Assembly: GCA_964016105.1 (NCBI GenBank)
Contig: CAXHEX010000004.1
Coordinates: 62,001 to 126,000 of the forward strand
DNA: 64,000 nt
Source of the DNA: Ketobacter sp964016105
GTDB taxonomy: Bacteria; Pseudomonadota; Gammaproteobacteria; Pseudomonadales; Ketobacteraceae
Direction of reading: 5' to 3'
Each line of letters opens with the position of its first letter. Within the stretch, counting starts at the first letter, position 1. Position numbers and translations under genes: made by a program. The notes below the pieces were generated by a model. The model had not been told where the DNA came from. It ran no database searches and saw only the letters and a list, made by a program, of their open reading frames with translations. Shown one piece after another: positions 19,104-27,120 of this stretch.

Positions 19104-19202
19104 CACTAGAAAGTCTACAAACACTTTAACCTTAGGCGCTAGTTGACGATTGTTCGTAAAGGCAACGTGAACTGGCGTTTTATTGAATTCAAAGCGCAAG
19201 CA
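19104..19202 (-). pseudogene. remnant of a lysR gene 3' end
   Basis: Read on the minus strand this encodes a 33-residue piece (CLRFEFNKTPVHV..., NNRQLAPKVKVFVDFLV) that matches the C-terminus of the intact LysR protein at 24987-25868. The DNA is about 80% identical over 84 bases, including a 16-base exact match (19141-19156 and 25045-25060). It lies in the same orientation as the intact gene, has a stop codon just upstream and lacks the last residues. It starts 2 bases after the phoU stop. The region 19203-19373 that follows shows no gene. Confidence 0.8.
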
Positions 19203-19373
19203 TTAGAGAAAGATTATCATTTTGGGTATATCCATATCTTCGGCACTTACTTGATGGTTTATGGGCTATGCTGGTCAACACATTCTTTAAAATAGAAAGT
19301 TAGTGGGTTAGGGTTTGGATATATTGAAGGAGTCAATTCACTAGGTTGTTATGATTCTCGGAGATTTAAGTAT

Positions 19374-20009
19374 ATGAAGTTCATAATTTTAGTCCTTTCT
19401 ATCGTTATATCCGGTTGCTCGCTGAAACCAATGATAAATAAAAGCGGATCACTAAAGAATTCAGATAGCCTTACCAGTGGTTACGGATATATTTCGGGGT
19501 TTATAGGAGCGACAACACGAAATAGTACATTAGGCGAAACACTTAAAAGCAAGCTGATCATAACCTACGTAGAAGATAAATCTCTTCAGTCTACGTTAAT
19601 GATATTGGGTCATGCTAGTGAAGAAAAAGACATAAGAACTGATGATATGTGGGGTTCGGTATTTTTTGCAAAGGTGCCTACAGGCAAATACTCAGTTAAT
19701 AGAATATGTTTTCATGGTTTAGGCCCAAGGGGAAGTGTTACGACGTGTTCGAAATATGCAGTTTCATACGACTTTGAAGTAAATGAAAACCATGTTTCTT
19801 ACTTGGGGTCGTTCGTTGCTGAAAGCTATACAACAGAGGCTTTCGGTACAACAATTAGCACTGGCGAGGGCTTTTTTACACATACTTTCAATGAAGAAAG
19901 AGACAAGAAAATCTTAGAGAAAAAGTATCCAGAAATAAAATCAGCTGCTTTTTCTAGCACGGAGAAAGTGATTAATATACCGCCGCTTATATATGGGCAC
20001 GAAAAGTAA
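19374..20009 (+). CDS. lipoprotein of unknown function
   Basis: 211 aa. The short signal peptide ends in a lipobox (ISGC, Cys15), so this should be a lipid-anchored envelope protein. A GGAG-like ribosome site precedes the ATG. The mature part has no recognised motif; its C-terminal third is rich in charged residues. Base composition is visibly more AT-rich than phoU upstream, in keeping with an acquired segment. Its stop is followed at once by the decayed toxin tail, so its role may relate to that locus, but this is only positional. Confidence 0.6.
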   Translation: MKFIILVLSIVISGCSLKPMINKSGSLKNSDSLTSGYGYISGFIGATTRNSTLGETLKSKLIITYVEDKSLQSTLMILGHASEEKDIRTDDMWGSVFFAKVPTGKYSVNRICFHGLGPRGSVTTCSKYAVSYDFEVNENHVSYLGSFVAESYTTEAFGTTISTGEGFFTHTFNEERDKKILEKKYPEIKSAAFSSTEKVINIPPLIYGHEK

Positions 20010-20013
20010 GATA

Positions 20014-20693
20014 TCAATCACAACAATTTGATGTAGTGGAACCGGCTGCATTTGTTGCCGAGGCTGATGCTACGCAAGTGAATATCAGTGCTTACTCAGG
20101 GCAAAATGCCGCTGAAAATAATGCATTTTTTATCATTCCAGTGGTGCTGGCGTTAATAAATGCGGTAGACCTGGCCTTTACCATTGGTGAGTGGTAGGAA
20201 TTTGTGAAGCGTTCAGCAATGACTGATAATAAAGTATTACCAAAGTCTCTTGCTCGCTAGATCCAAAATGAAGTTCCAAGTATTCATGAGGCGATACTAA
20301 AAAAGGAAAAGGTTACTCCGTCACCAACGGGAAATAATGGTTGTTAAGCTACAGCTGGGAAAGTGTGTGCTTTAGATTTTCATGGGGTATTAGAAACTCA
20401 ATTGAGAGGGCATATAATAAAATTTAGAGTAAAAAGTGATAAATTACTCGCATTGCCGAAGGAGCAACAAGCCTTGATGACACAGCAAACGGTGTGCAAT
20501 TGTCAAAGCAGTGGATTGACAATGTTGTGATTAAATTGGATGAAACCATAGTTGATAGTAGTGAAAAGACTATCATTAATTCGACTAGGGAAAAACTTTT
20601 GGGTTTGGCTGATTAAGGCGAATATCCTGAAACTTTGATTGCCGGATTAGACAAGATTACAGGAGAGTTTGCTTTGTACAAAGTAGGATGGTG
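20014..20693 (+). pseudogene. decayed C-terminal tail of a polymorphic (CdiA/hemagglutinin-type) toxin
   Basis: One frame reads QQFDVVEPAAFVAEADATQV, then a GQNAAENNAFFIIPVVLAL segment, and stops at 20194-20196. The AENN motif before a hydrophobic stretch resembles the VENN/pretoxin junction of contact-dependent toxins. The frame continues past several in-frame stops. From about 20459 another frame encodes a clear protein-like tail (SLDDTANGVQLSKQWIDNVV..., then GLDKITGEFALYKVGW) with one internal stop at 20614-20616, ending at TGA 20691-20693. Stops and a frameshift make it non-functional as it stands. Two immunity-like genes follow directly. The toxin activity is not recognisable. Confidence 0.6.
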
Positions 20694-20727
20694 AGACTAA
20701 ATTTGATTTACTTTAGGCTGGTCTACT

Positions 20728-21684
20728 TTGGCGCTGATACCAGAAATTAGTCAAACGATAAACGGATTGGTATTGTTTGATGCAGCTAGAGCCGAGCGTT
20801 TTGGCGCTGCTATAGATAAAGTTAAGGCATGTATTGCTTCATCTGACTATGAAAAGTTGGACAGAATATTGTTTTCAATTAGTGACACCGTCCAACGTAG
20901 AGCTTTGATAGCTTGGTATCGTGATAGTGATTTTTCACGTTTTTCTGAACTTGTTTATACTTATGTAATGATTGATCGAATGCGATTACAATGGGAGCAA
21001 CCCTATACAGAAAACGGGGAATTTAAAACGTTACTTTATGCGCTTCTAAGTTTTGATGATGATGTTCTCTATTGGCACTCTCAGTGTGCTCTTCCGCTTT
21101 TCAGTCGAGATAATGGTACAAAGGCGCTGGAGCTCCCAGGATCAGCAGAGCATTTGATTTTACAAATTCGTCTTGCAATGGCGAATGAAACCGGTCTGAT
21201 CGCAGAAAATGTAGAAGCTTATTTTGTTGGAGAAGATAAATACTCAAGAAAGTACTACGAAGATTATTTGTTCCTTAGAGCCTTGATACGAGGTGACTCT
21301 AAAGACATAAGTGATGCGATTTCCCTTCATCTAAAACCAAAAATGTTGAGGAAGCGTAATATCTCCGCTGGCTCTCCTTGGCATGCTAATGTGAGTAATC
21401 TGTTCAGCGGCTGGGCCGTCCTCTACGTTCGTTTGGCCAACTACTACGGTTACAGTGTGGATGTTAAGAGTGAATGGGTTCCTGATGCCTGGGTCAATGT
21501 TTTCAATGAAGACGTTAACCCAGAGAAAAAATCGGTGCTCGACTTTGTAGATGGATTTGATCTATTTATGCCGTTGATGGATAACCCAAAAGCTTGGTGC
21601 CCTAATGCCAGCAAGTTCTCACCGCGCCCCAAGGGGCAGCCGAAGCTTACCCTGGCTGAATTGAAATCAGGTTTATCTGAGTAA
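20728..21684 (+). CDS. putative immunity protein, copy 1
   Basis: 318 aa, cytoplasmic, mainly helical, no signal peptide. The start is TTG, chosen because it aligns with the ATG of the next gene (MALIPEI and MAPSPNI). It is a paralogue of the following protein: roughly half identical over the first 240 residues and nearly identical over the last 70. Shared hallmarks are LSFDDDxLYWH, LPGSAxHL, FSGWAVLY and RLANYYGYSVDV. Position directly after a decayed polymorphic toxin tail, duplication and AT-rich composition suggest a toxin-immunity protein, possibly of the Imm49 type. That family assignment is from memory and uncertain. Confidence 0.55.
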   Translation: MALIPEISQTINGLVLFDAARAERFGAAIDKVKACIASSDYEKLDRILFSISDTVQRRALIAWYRDSDFSRFSELVYTYVMIDRMRLQWEQPYTENGEFKTLLYALLSFDDDVLYWHSQCALPLFSRDNGTKALELPGSAEHLILQIRLAMANETGLIAENVEAYFVGEDKYSRKYYEDYLFLRALIRGDSKDISDAISLHLKPKMLRKRNISAGSPWHANVSNLFSGWAVLYVRLANYYGYSVDVKSEWVPDAWVNVFNEDVNPEKKSVLDFVDGFDLFMPLMDNPKAWCPNASKFSPRPKGQPKLTLAELKSGLSE

Positions 21685-21712
21685 TCTAGCTAATTAATAT
21701 TAAGTGAGTATG

Positions 21713-22669
21713 ATGGCGCCATCACCTAACATCGAACGAGCTGTAAATAGTATTACTATATTTGATGAGGCTGTTAGTGATAGTTACCATGAAGCGGTGA
21801 GCAATGTTAGGAAGGCTATAGCTAAAGATGACTTAAGTGGATTGAATTCGGTTCTTTTTTCTGTGCTTGATATTCTCAAAGGAAGAGCCTATTTATCCTG
21901 GTATAAAGAGCATAAATTGTTATCCTTTTCGGAGTTCAACTATACGTGTGCGATCATTGAACGAATGCGTTTTCAAATTCGTCAAACCTATACTGAGAGC
22001 GGTGAGTTTGACAGCTTGTTAACGGCAGTTCTAAGTTTTGACGACGATATTCTATATTGGCATGCTCAGTATCTATTGCCTCTTTTTAATGCCGGTGAAG
22101 ATTGTCATGCATTGGGCTTGCCTGGATCAGCAAAACATTTGGCTTTACAGATTCGTCTAGCCATGGCTAGAGATGCGACCCTGTTTTCCAGTTGCGTAGA
22201 TGAGTATTTTTCATCTGAAGTAAAATATTCTAACAAGTATGAACTAGATTACATGTTCCTGAGAGCACTAGCTTTTGGCGATGCAAGAGCTATGAGTGAT
22301 TCCATTTCACTTCTATTAAAACCGAAATACCTAAAAAAGCGTAGCCTATCAGGCACGTCTCCCTGGAGTGATGATGTTAGACAGTTATTTAGCGGCTGGG
22401 CTGTTCTCTATATTCGTCTAGCTAACTACTACGGTTATAGTGTAGATGTTAAGAATGAATGGGTCCCTGATGCGTGGGTCAATGTTTTCAATGAAGACGT
22501 CAACCTAGAGAAAAAGTCGGTGCTCGACTTTGTGGATGGATTTGATCTATTTATGCCGTTGATGGATAACCCGAAAGCTTGGTGCCCTAATGCCAGCAAG
22601 TTCTCACCGCGCCCCAAGAGCCAGCCCATGATTACGCCTGAAGAAATAATGGCAGGGCTATCTGAATAA
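21713..22669 (+). CDS. putative immunity protein, copy 2
   Basis: 318 aa from the ATG 4 bases after AAGTGAG; GTG 21704 and ATG 21710 are alternatives. It is a tandem paralogue of the preceding gene, from which it is separated by 28 bases. The two differ widely in their N-terminal halves, yet their DNA from about 21440 and 22424 onward is nearly identical, ending in the shared NPKAWCPNASKFSPRPK block. Divergence with a homogenised 3' end suggests recombination between copies. Tandem non-identical immunity genes commonly protect against toxin variants carried by neighbours. The function is inferred from context. Confidence 0.55.
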   Translation: MAPSPNIERAVNSITIFDEAVSDSYHEAVSNVRKAIAKDDLSGLNSVLFSVLDILKGRAYLSWYKEHKLLSFSEFNYTCAIIERMRFQIRQTYTESGEFDSLLTAVLSFDDDILYWHAQYLLPLFNAGEDCHALGLPGSAKHLALQIRLAMARDATLFSSCVDEYFSSEVKYSNKYELDYMFLRALAFGDARAMSDSISLLLKPKYLKKRSLSGTSPWSDDVRQLFSGWAVLYIRLANYYGYSVDVKNEWVPDAWVNVFNEDVNLEKKSVLDFVDGFDLFMPLMDNPKAWCPNASKFSPRPKSQPMITPEEIMAGLSE

Positions 22670-22702
22670 GCACTCTATACTGCCGATAGTAATTCAATGT
22701 AG

Positions 22703-22873
22703 CATGTTTTTTACCAAGATGAGCCTGTTAAAAAATATTTTACCATATCGAAAAGCAATATTGCTTCAGTTAAAGGTGACGGCTTATTAATACTTCGGTT
22801 TCTTGAGCCGGAAGACCCGGATGCTTATCTCAAAGCTCTGTCTAACAAAGATGGCAAGCATTGCTATTACTGA
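22703..22873 (+). pseudogene. gene fragment, 56 codons without a start
   Basis: An open frame after a stop at 22700-22702 encodes HVFYQDEPVKKYFTISKSNI and continues to a LRFLEPEDPDAYLKAL segment, ending in HCYY at TGA 22871-22873. The composition is protein-like but there is no ATG, GTG or TTG with a ribosome site near its beginning. It is probably the tail of a lost gene, perhaps another immunity protein. Confidence 0.35.
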
Positions 22874-22914
22874 TTAATTAGGGCTCCATTTAACTAAAGG
22901 TGGAGATGCATTAT

Positions 22915-23154
22915 ATGTCGGAAAGGGAAGAATTCAGAGCGGAGAAAGCCAAGAGGGAAGCAGATCAGTTTAAAAGTAAAGAAATTAAGCGCGACTATTG
23001 TCATCGGCTAACTGATAGAACAAGGAAATACGATGAGGACCGTACTATTTGGTATCGATTAGATGAGAATGGTGAACGAGTTTATCTAGGTGAAGATGAG
23101 GTGAATAAAAAATACCAAGATTTTCTAAACGAAATTGCAGAAGAGTGCTATTGA
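22915..23154 (+). CDS. small charged protein of unknown function
   Basis: 79 aa from the ATG that follows GGTGGAG by about 9 bases (an upstream GTG at 22900 overlaps that ribosome site). It is very rich in Glu, Lys, Arg and Asp, probably helical in the first half, with WYRLDENGERVYLGEDEV in the second. It has no signal peptide or membrane segment. Its position in the toxin/immunity segment suggests an accessory or immunity role, but nothing in the sequence shows one. Confidence 0.45.
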   Translation: MSEREEFRAEKAKREADQFKSKEIKRDYCHRLTDRTRKYDEDRTIWYRLDENGERVYLGEDEVNKKYQDFLNEIAEECY

Positions 23155-23266
23155 AAGCTAACTGACTAATCAAACGGACGCGTTACAGCGAGGCTAGTTG
23201 GAGCATTTGAATTTCATTCAATGAGGCGTGGTACAGTAGAATCGAGTTGCGCCACTGTGCCCAACA

Positions 23267-23488
23267 CTAGTCTTTAAAGTGCTTGTCCAATTTGTCGAGA
23301 ATATCCAGACCATTTTCGCGATCACCAATTGACGCAAGAGCGCGGAAACGGATTTCACTATCAAACTCTGAAAGTGCCTGTGTTGATAGTTCTTCCATCA
23401 ACTTATTGATGCTGATTTTTTTATATGATGCCAAAGCTTTTAGCCTTTCGTATTTATCGTCTGGTAATCGCACAGTTAATGTAGCCAT
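23267..23488 (-). CDS. ribbon-helix-helix antitoxin-like DNA-binding protein
   Basis: 73 aa. The N-terminus (ATLTVRLPDDKYERLKALA) is a typical ribbon-helix-helix DNA-binding beta strand and helix, followed by KKISINKLMEELSTQAL. The C-terminal tail (about 45-73) would be the toxin-binding part. Such proteins repress their own operon and neutralise a partner toxin. The gene lies just downstream, on the same strand, of a broken BrnT-like toxin (23555-23763), so it appears to be an orphan antitoxin. Confidence 0.7.
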   Translation of the reverse strand: MATLTVRLPDDKYERLKALASYKKISINKLMEELSTQALSEFDSEIRFRALASIGDRENGLDILDKLDKHFKD

Positions 23489-23554
23489 TATGATTTACCT
23501 CTTAATGAATGCTCTGGTTTCAAAATATGTATCTCTGGAAACCTAAGCTCAGCA

Positions 23555-23763
23555 CTAGCTTTTACGGCTTTTCTCAACATCTTCAGCAAGCCAGATCGTT
23601 ATCAAGGATTGATAGGGCATATCTCGTGCCGAAATGACTCGAATCAGCGTTTTATCAGGCGCAATGTGAAAGCTATATGAAGTTCACGGCCAGCATCTGA
23701 CTTTCCCAGAACGTGGAAACTCATTTCCTGGAATTATCGCTATCCAAATCGAAGCCGGTAATT
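23555..23763 (-). pseudogene. broken BrnT-like toxin gene
   Basis: On the minus strand one frame begins ITGFDLDSDNSRK, then hits a stop. Later pieces read GRELHIAF and, after a frame shift, HIAPDKTLIRVISARDM, and end at TAG 23555. These resemble the start (FDWD..N..K), middle and VISAR core of BrnT ribonuclease toxins. Stops and a frame shift make it inactive. The antitoxin-like gene 23267-23488 follows on the same strand. The BrnT assignment rests on short motifs. Confidence 0.45.
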
Positions 23764-23862
23764 TGCGACTAGTCAATCATTTATGCGTATAATCATATAC
23801 GCCAATTTCAAGGTAAGCACTATCGAATTACAGCGACGCACTGGTCCGGCCTGCAAGGTTTT

Positions 23863-24384
23863 ATGCTAACAGCGTCTGTATTCATTTTCTATTTTTTTAC
23901 GATGGGGTTACGAATTTTGTCGCTACTTTGGAAAACTATAATAGTATTAAACGTTATCTTCTCGGTCTATATTCTGTACGTTCAAAGGGCTGATTTGGAC
24001 TCATACGATGCTCGTGTCAGCTCTCTAATTCAGAGTGAAGAAGAAAGGGAAATAGAGTTTAACAGCTTAAAGAACAAATATTCGACTCTTCAATTAAATT
24101 ACCAAAACTTGGAACACAGACTAAATGAACCGCGACTTAATAACCAGTATAGTGATTACCATTCTGAAGAAGCAGGCGCACATGATTCTGTAGAGGTACT
24201 AAGTTATCAGCAGAGTTATCAGCAGAATCACAATACCGATACTCCCTACATGAATGATAGAGAAGATGATCGGGGCTATCTAGACTCCGGTGAGTTGAGT
24301 CCATGCGAGAAGGCTAAACGAGGCGCGATAACACTGGTTTATACCGGAAACGGCGATCTAATACATGAGCTATGCGACGAATAG
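23863..24384 (+). CDS. membrane-anchored coiled-coil protein
   Basis: 173 aa. One long hydrophobic region (about 5-42) could form one or two membrane passes. A charged heptad-rich coiled coil follows (about 50-90, with SEEEREIEFNSLKNKYSTL). The C-terminal region is acidic and low in complexity, with a repeated SYQQ near 115-122 and two cysteines near 150 and 171. Met14 is an alternative start. A TATAAT at 23788-23793 lies inside a small palindrome upstream and could be its -10. No family is recognised. Confidence 0.5.
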   Translation: MLTASVFIFYFFTMGLRILSLLWKTIIVLNVIFSVYILYVQRADLDSYDARVSSLIQSEEEREIEFNSLKNKYSTLQLNYQNLEHRLNEPRLNNQYSDYHSEEAGAHDSVEVLSYQQSYQQNHNTDTPYMNDREDDRGYLDSGELSPCEKAKRGAITLVYTGNGDLIHELCDE

Positions 24385-24442
24385 TTTTGTTTTTTAATTC
24401 TGTTTCTGCCTCTGAGTAATAGTCTAAAGTGGAGGATTTAGA

Positions 24443-24964
24443 ATGAAAAAAATAGCAGTCATTGGTAAGCCAGCTAATGGTAAATCCACTTTAAGCAAAG
24501 AGTTAGCTTTAGCCACAGGTATAAAGCTGTATGCCCTAGATTCAGTTCTATATAAACCAAATGGAGAAGAAGTAAGTCGCCAGAGTTATGAAGAGTTTCA
24601 TGAGAGCATAATTTCTTCTGAAGAATGGATCATTGAGGGCTTTGGTCCAATGAGTTCCTTAGATTCTTTTAACCGGCGTCTAGAAGCAGCAGATACACTG
24701 ATTTACATTGAGCTACCATATATTGTTACTTATTGGTTAGTTGCCAAACGGTTCTTTAAAGGTCTACTTATAAAGCCTGAGGGTTGGCCTGAAGGTAGTT
24801 CAGTATTAAAGGGAACACTGGAAAGCTACAGGGTTTTGAAGCATTGTCCAAAATTTTGGAATGATAGTTTCTTGCAAAGGCTAGAAAATCTCGCTTCTGA
24901 CAAGTCGCTATATATTATTCGATCACTCTCCGAGCTAAATAATTTTGTAGAGAAAAATGTGTAA
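24443..24964 (+). CDS. P-loop nucleotide kinase-like protein (FlaR/adenylate-kinase-like)
   Basis: 173 aa. It begins with a Walker A loop GKPANGKST (8-16), followed by LALATGIKLYALDSVLY, the pattern of small P-loop kinases usually annotated as topology-modulation (FlaR) or adenylate-kinase-like proteins. The EEWIIEGFG segment and the IYIELP strand continue the fold. A GGAGG ribosome site precedes the ATG. The substrate is unknown. It is the last gene of the AT-rich segment, ending 22 bases from the lysR stop codon (convergent). Confidence 0.7.
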   Translation: MKKIAVIGKPANGKSTLSKELALATGIKLYALDSVLYKPNGEEVSRQSYEEFHESIISSEEWIIEGFGPMSSLDSFNRRLEAADTLIYIELPYIVTYWLVAKRFFKGLLIKPEGWPEGSSVLKGTLESYRVLKHCPKFWNDSFLQRLENLASDKSLYIIRSLSELNNFVEKNV

Positions 24965-24986
24965 TAAAAACCGAAACGGTTACAGA

Positions 24987-25868
24987 TTAGAATAGAGCCA
25001 ACCTTTCCACCAAAAAATCCACAAACACCCTTACCTTGGGTGCCAGTTGACGATTGTTCGCAAAAACAGCGTAAACTGGCGTTTCATAGGATTCAAAGCT
25101 TAAGCACTTCAGCAAACCTCTGTTTATCTCATCTTGAACAAACCATTGGGGAATAAATATAACCCCGATCCCGTTCAATGCGGCATCCCGTAACATGCCC
25201 AGGCTGTTGGCCCTGAAGTTTCCGGAAACGGGTACTTCCACAAATTGATTATCTGCACGTAAGCTCCATAACAATTGGTTAGTTGTTGTGCGGAAAGATA
25301 AGCAGTTATGGGATCGCAGGTCTAACGGGCTGTTGGGTTCAGGGTGCTTTTCGAAATAACCTGGGCTTGCGCAGACTACGGAGGGGCTGCTCATGAGTTT
25401 TCTGGCAACCAGGCTGGAGTCGTCCAAATGGCCTATTCGAATGGCCATATCCAGCGCCCCTGCAACCAGATCAACCAGATGGGTGTCCAGGGACAGGCGC
25501 AGTTCTATTTCCGGGTAATGCTTAAAGAAGTCTGGGAGTATTGGCTGTATAAAGGTTTCTGCAAAATCTTTCTCTGTGGTGATATGCAAAACCCCTTTGG
25601 GCAAATCAGTAAGCTGGTTTACCGCTAATTTGGCTGCTTCCATCTCTGTATGGATGCGTTGAGCATAGCGATGATAGATGTCTCCAGCTTCGGTGAGGCT
25701 CTGTTTACGGGTGGTTCGGTGAAACAGGCGGGCGCCCAGTTCTTCTTCCAGTTGTGATACCTGGCGTGAAACAGCGGATGGTGTGATATCAAAGTAGCGG
25801 GCTGCCTCTGAGAAGCTGCCACTTTCAACCACCTTAACGAAGACTTCCAGATGGCTGATGGTTTTCAT
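24987..25868 (-). CDS. LysR family transcriptional regulator
   Basis: 293 aa. An N-terminal winged helix-turn-helix (about 1-60: SGSFSEAARYFDITPSAVSRQ) is followed by a LysR effector-binding domain (about 87-290). It is divergent from an SDR gene (25986), with 117 bases between them, the classical arrangement in which the LysR protein controls the adjacent oxidoreductase. Its 3' end exists as a second, diverged copy at 19104-19202 beyond the accessory segment. Confidence 0.92.
   Translation of the reverse strand: MKTISHLEVFVKVVESGSFSEAARYFDITPSAVSRQVSQLEEELGARLFHRTTRKQSLTEAGDIYHRYAQRIHTEMEAAKLAVNQLTDLPKGVLHITTEKDFAETFIQPILPDFFKHYPEIELRLSLDTHLVDLVAGALDMAIRIGHLDDSSLVARKLMSSPSVVCASPGYFEKHPEPNSPLDLRSHNCLSFRTTTNQLLWSLRADNQFVEVPVSGNFRANSLGMLRDAALNGIGVIFIPQWFVQDEINRGLLKCLSFESYETPVYAVFANNRQLAPKVRVFVDFLVERLALF
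25014..25097. repeat. lysR 3'-end repeat, intact copy
   Basis: This 84-base stretch at the end of lysR matches 19110-19193 in direct orientation, about 80% identical with an exact 16-base core at 25045-25060. The two copies bracket the AT-rich segment and are a candidate for ancient attachment-site-like ends. Confidence 0.6.
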
Positions 25869-25985
25869 TTGTGAATTTTTAGCACAGGTGTGATTCCATG
25901 CATGCTGTTTTTCAACTTATACGAAAAAATCATACTACAACCTCCGTAATAAAACAGTAGTCACCATCTTAAAGAGGAAATAGTT

Positions 25986-26846
25986 ATGAAAAAAGTCATT
26001 TTAATCACTGGGGCATCCAGCGGTTTTGGTCGGTTAACTGCTTTGGCCATGTTGGCAAAAGGCCATACGGTTTACGCCAGTATGCGCAATATCAATGGCA
26101 AAAATGCGCCAGTGGCCCAGGAGCTGTCCCGTGCTGGGGCGTCAGTTATTGAGCTGGACGTTACCGATGGCCATTCCATACAAACCGCGATCAATACCCT
26201 AACGAGCAAAGAAGATAAGCTGGATGTGTTGATCAACAACGCCGGTGTGGCCGCAGCCGGTATTTCCGAGAGTTTCAGTGATAAACAAGTCCAGGCCATG
26301 TTTGATGTCAACGTGTTCGGGCTGTTCCGGGTAACACAGGCGGTATTGCCACTGATGCGGAAGCACAATGATGGCTTGATTCTCAATGTGGGTTCCATCT
26401 TAGGGCGGGTGACCTTCCCGTTCTATGGCTTATATGGTGCCAGCAAATACGCCGTGGAAGCTATCACCGATAGTCTTTCCTATGAATTATCACAATTGGG
26501 GATAGATGTTGTCTTGGTTCAACCCAGTGCATACCCCACCAATATGTACGCCAACGCAATCGCACCGGAGACGCCGTCTTTGGCCGAAGAATACGGTGAC
26601 GTTGCTAATGTGCCTGAAGCTATCGGTTCCACCATTGCCAGCTTGTTTGAAAGTGAAGATGCACCGCAGCCCAGTGATATTGCCAACGCTGCTGTCACCT
26701 TGGTAGAGCAGGCAAAGGGTACCAGACCAAAGCGTGTGGTGGTGGGTAATAGTTTTGGCGCTGATGCGGCTAACGATCAGATTGCGCCAATTCAAGCTCA
26801 ATTGATTGAAGCTTTGGGGTTGTCATCTCTGGAGACCATTCAATAG
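25986..26846 (+). CDS. short-chain dehydrogenase/reductase
   Basis: 286 aa, classical SDR. The cofactor motif TGASSGFG (8-15), NNAG (84-87) and catalytic Tyr150-x-x-x-Lys154 (YGASK) are in place, with a Ser at about 137 in NVGSILG. It should reduce or oxidise a carbonyl/alcohol substrate with NAD(P)H in the cytoplasm. The substrate is not predictable. An AGAGGAAAT ribosome site precedes the ATG. It is probably controlled by the divergent LysR gene. Confidence 0.92.
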   Translation: MKKVILITGASSGFGRLTALAMLAKGHTVYASMRNINGKNAPVAQELSRAGASVIELDVTDGHSIQTAINTLTSKEDKLDVLINNAGVAAAGISESFSDKQVQAMFDVNVFGLFRVTQAVLPLMRKHNDGLILNVGSILGRVTFPFYGLYGASKYAVEAITDSLSYELSQLGIDVVLVQPSAYPTNMYANAIAPETPSLAEEYGDVANVPEAIGSTIASLFESEDAPQPSDIANAAVTLVEQAKGTRPKRVVVGNSFGADAANDQIAPIQAQLIEALGLSSLETIQ

Positions 26847-26864
26847 TTCTTTGCCAAAAAATAG

Positions 26865-26923
26865 GGGCATGCCTGAATAGCGTGATGTGGTTTGGGAAAC
26901 AAACCAACTGTTCAGGTACGCCC
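26865..26923. repeat. compound stem-loop after the SDR gene
   Basis: An outer inverted repeat, GGGCATGCCTGAA (26865-26877) and TTCAGGTACGCCC (26911-26923), pairs at 11 of 13 positions plus a G-U. Nested inside is a perfect 7-bp hairpin, TGGTTTG (26888-26894) and CAAACCA (26900-26906). No T-run follows. It may be an RNA terminator-like structure, a REP-like element or the trace of a small mobile element. Confidence 0.5.
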
Positions 26924-26985
26924 TGCACACATGGCTTAAACATGGTTAGAAGTCGTAAGCCCAAGCTAAAAAGTTGACTGAATAG

Positions 26986-27018
26986 AATAGTGACTATTTC
27001 GTGATAATTTCGTGAGGA
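26986..27018. promoter_or_regulatory. three 11-bp-phased GTGA repeats upstream of the spondin genes
   Basis: GTGA occurs at 26990, 27001 and 27012, exactly 11 bases apart. The two downstream units share TTTCGTGA (TTTCGTGATAA, TTTCGTGAGGA). One-helical-turn direct repeats are typical of binding sites for tandem regulator dimers. The same phased motif occurs before nptA at 28779-28811. Confidence 0.6.
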
Positions 27019-27120
27019 AGCGCGATTCAGATTCTAGCCATAATGATCACCAGAAATAGAGTCATGGGATTCTTTAACCAACCTACTCAACAGTATGACA
27101 AGCAATATATGGGAAACATT

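Noticed and set aside
23784..23803. GCGTAT/ATACGC palindrome with an embedded TATAAT as a definite operator
   Set aside because: The arms are only 6 bp and the -35 spacing (19 bases from TTGCGA) is poor; kept only as a remark under the neighbouring gene.
24961..24985. Terminator between the P-loop gene and lysR (AACCG-AAA-CGGTT)
   Set aside because: The stem is only 5 bp with a 3-base loop and no T-run.
19104..25097. Prophage or integrative element with recognisable mobility genes
   Set aside because: No integrase, transposase, phage structural or conjugation gene is visible; only the displaced lysR end and composition suggest acquisition.
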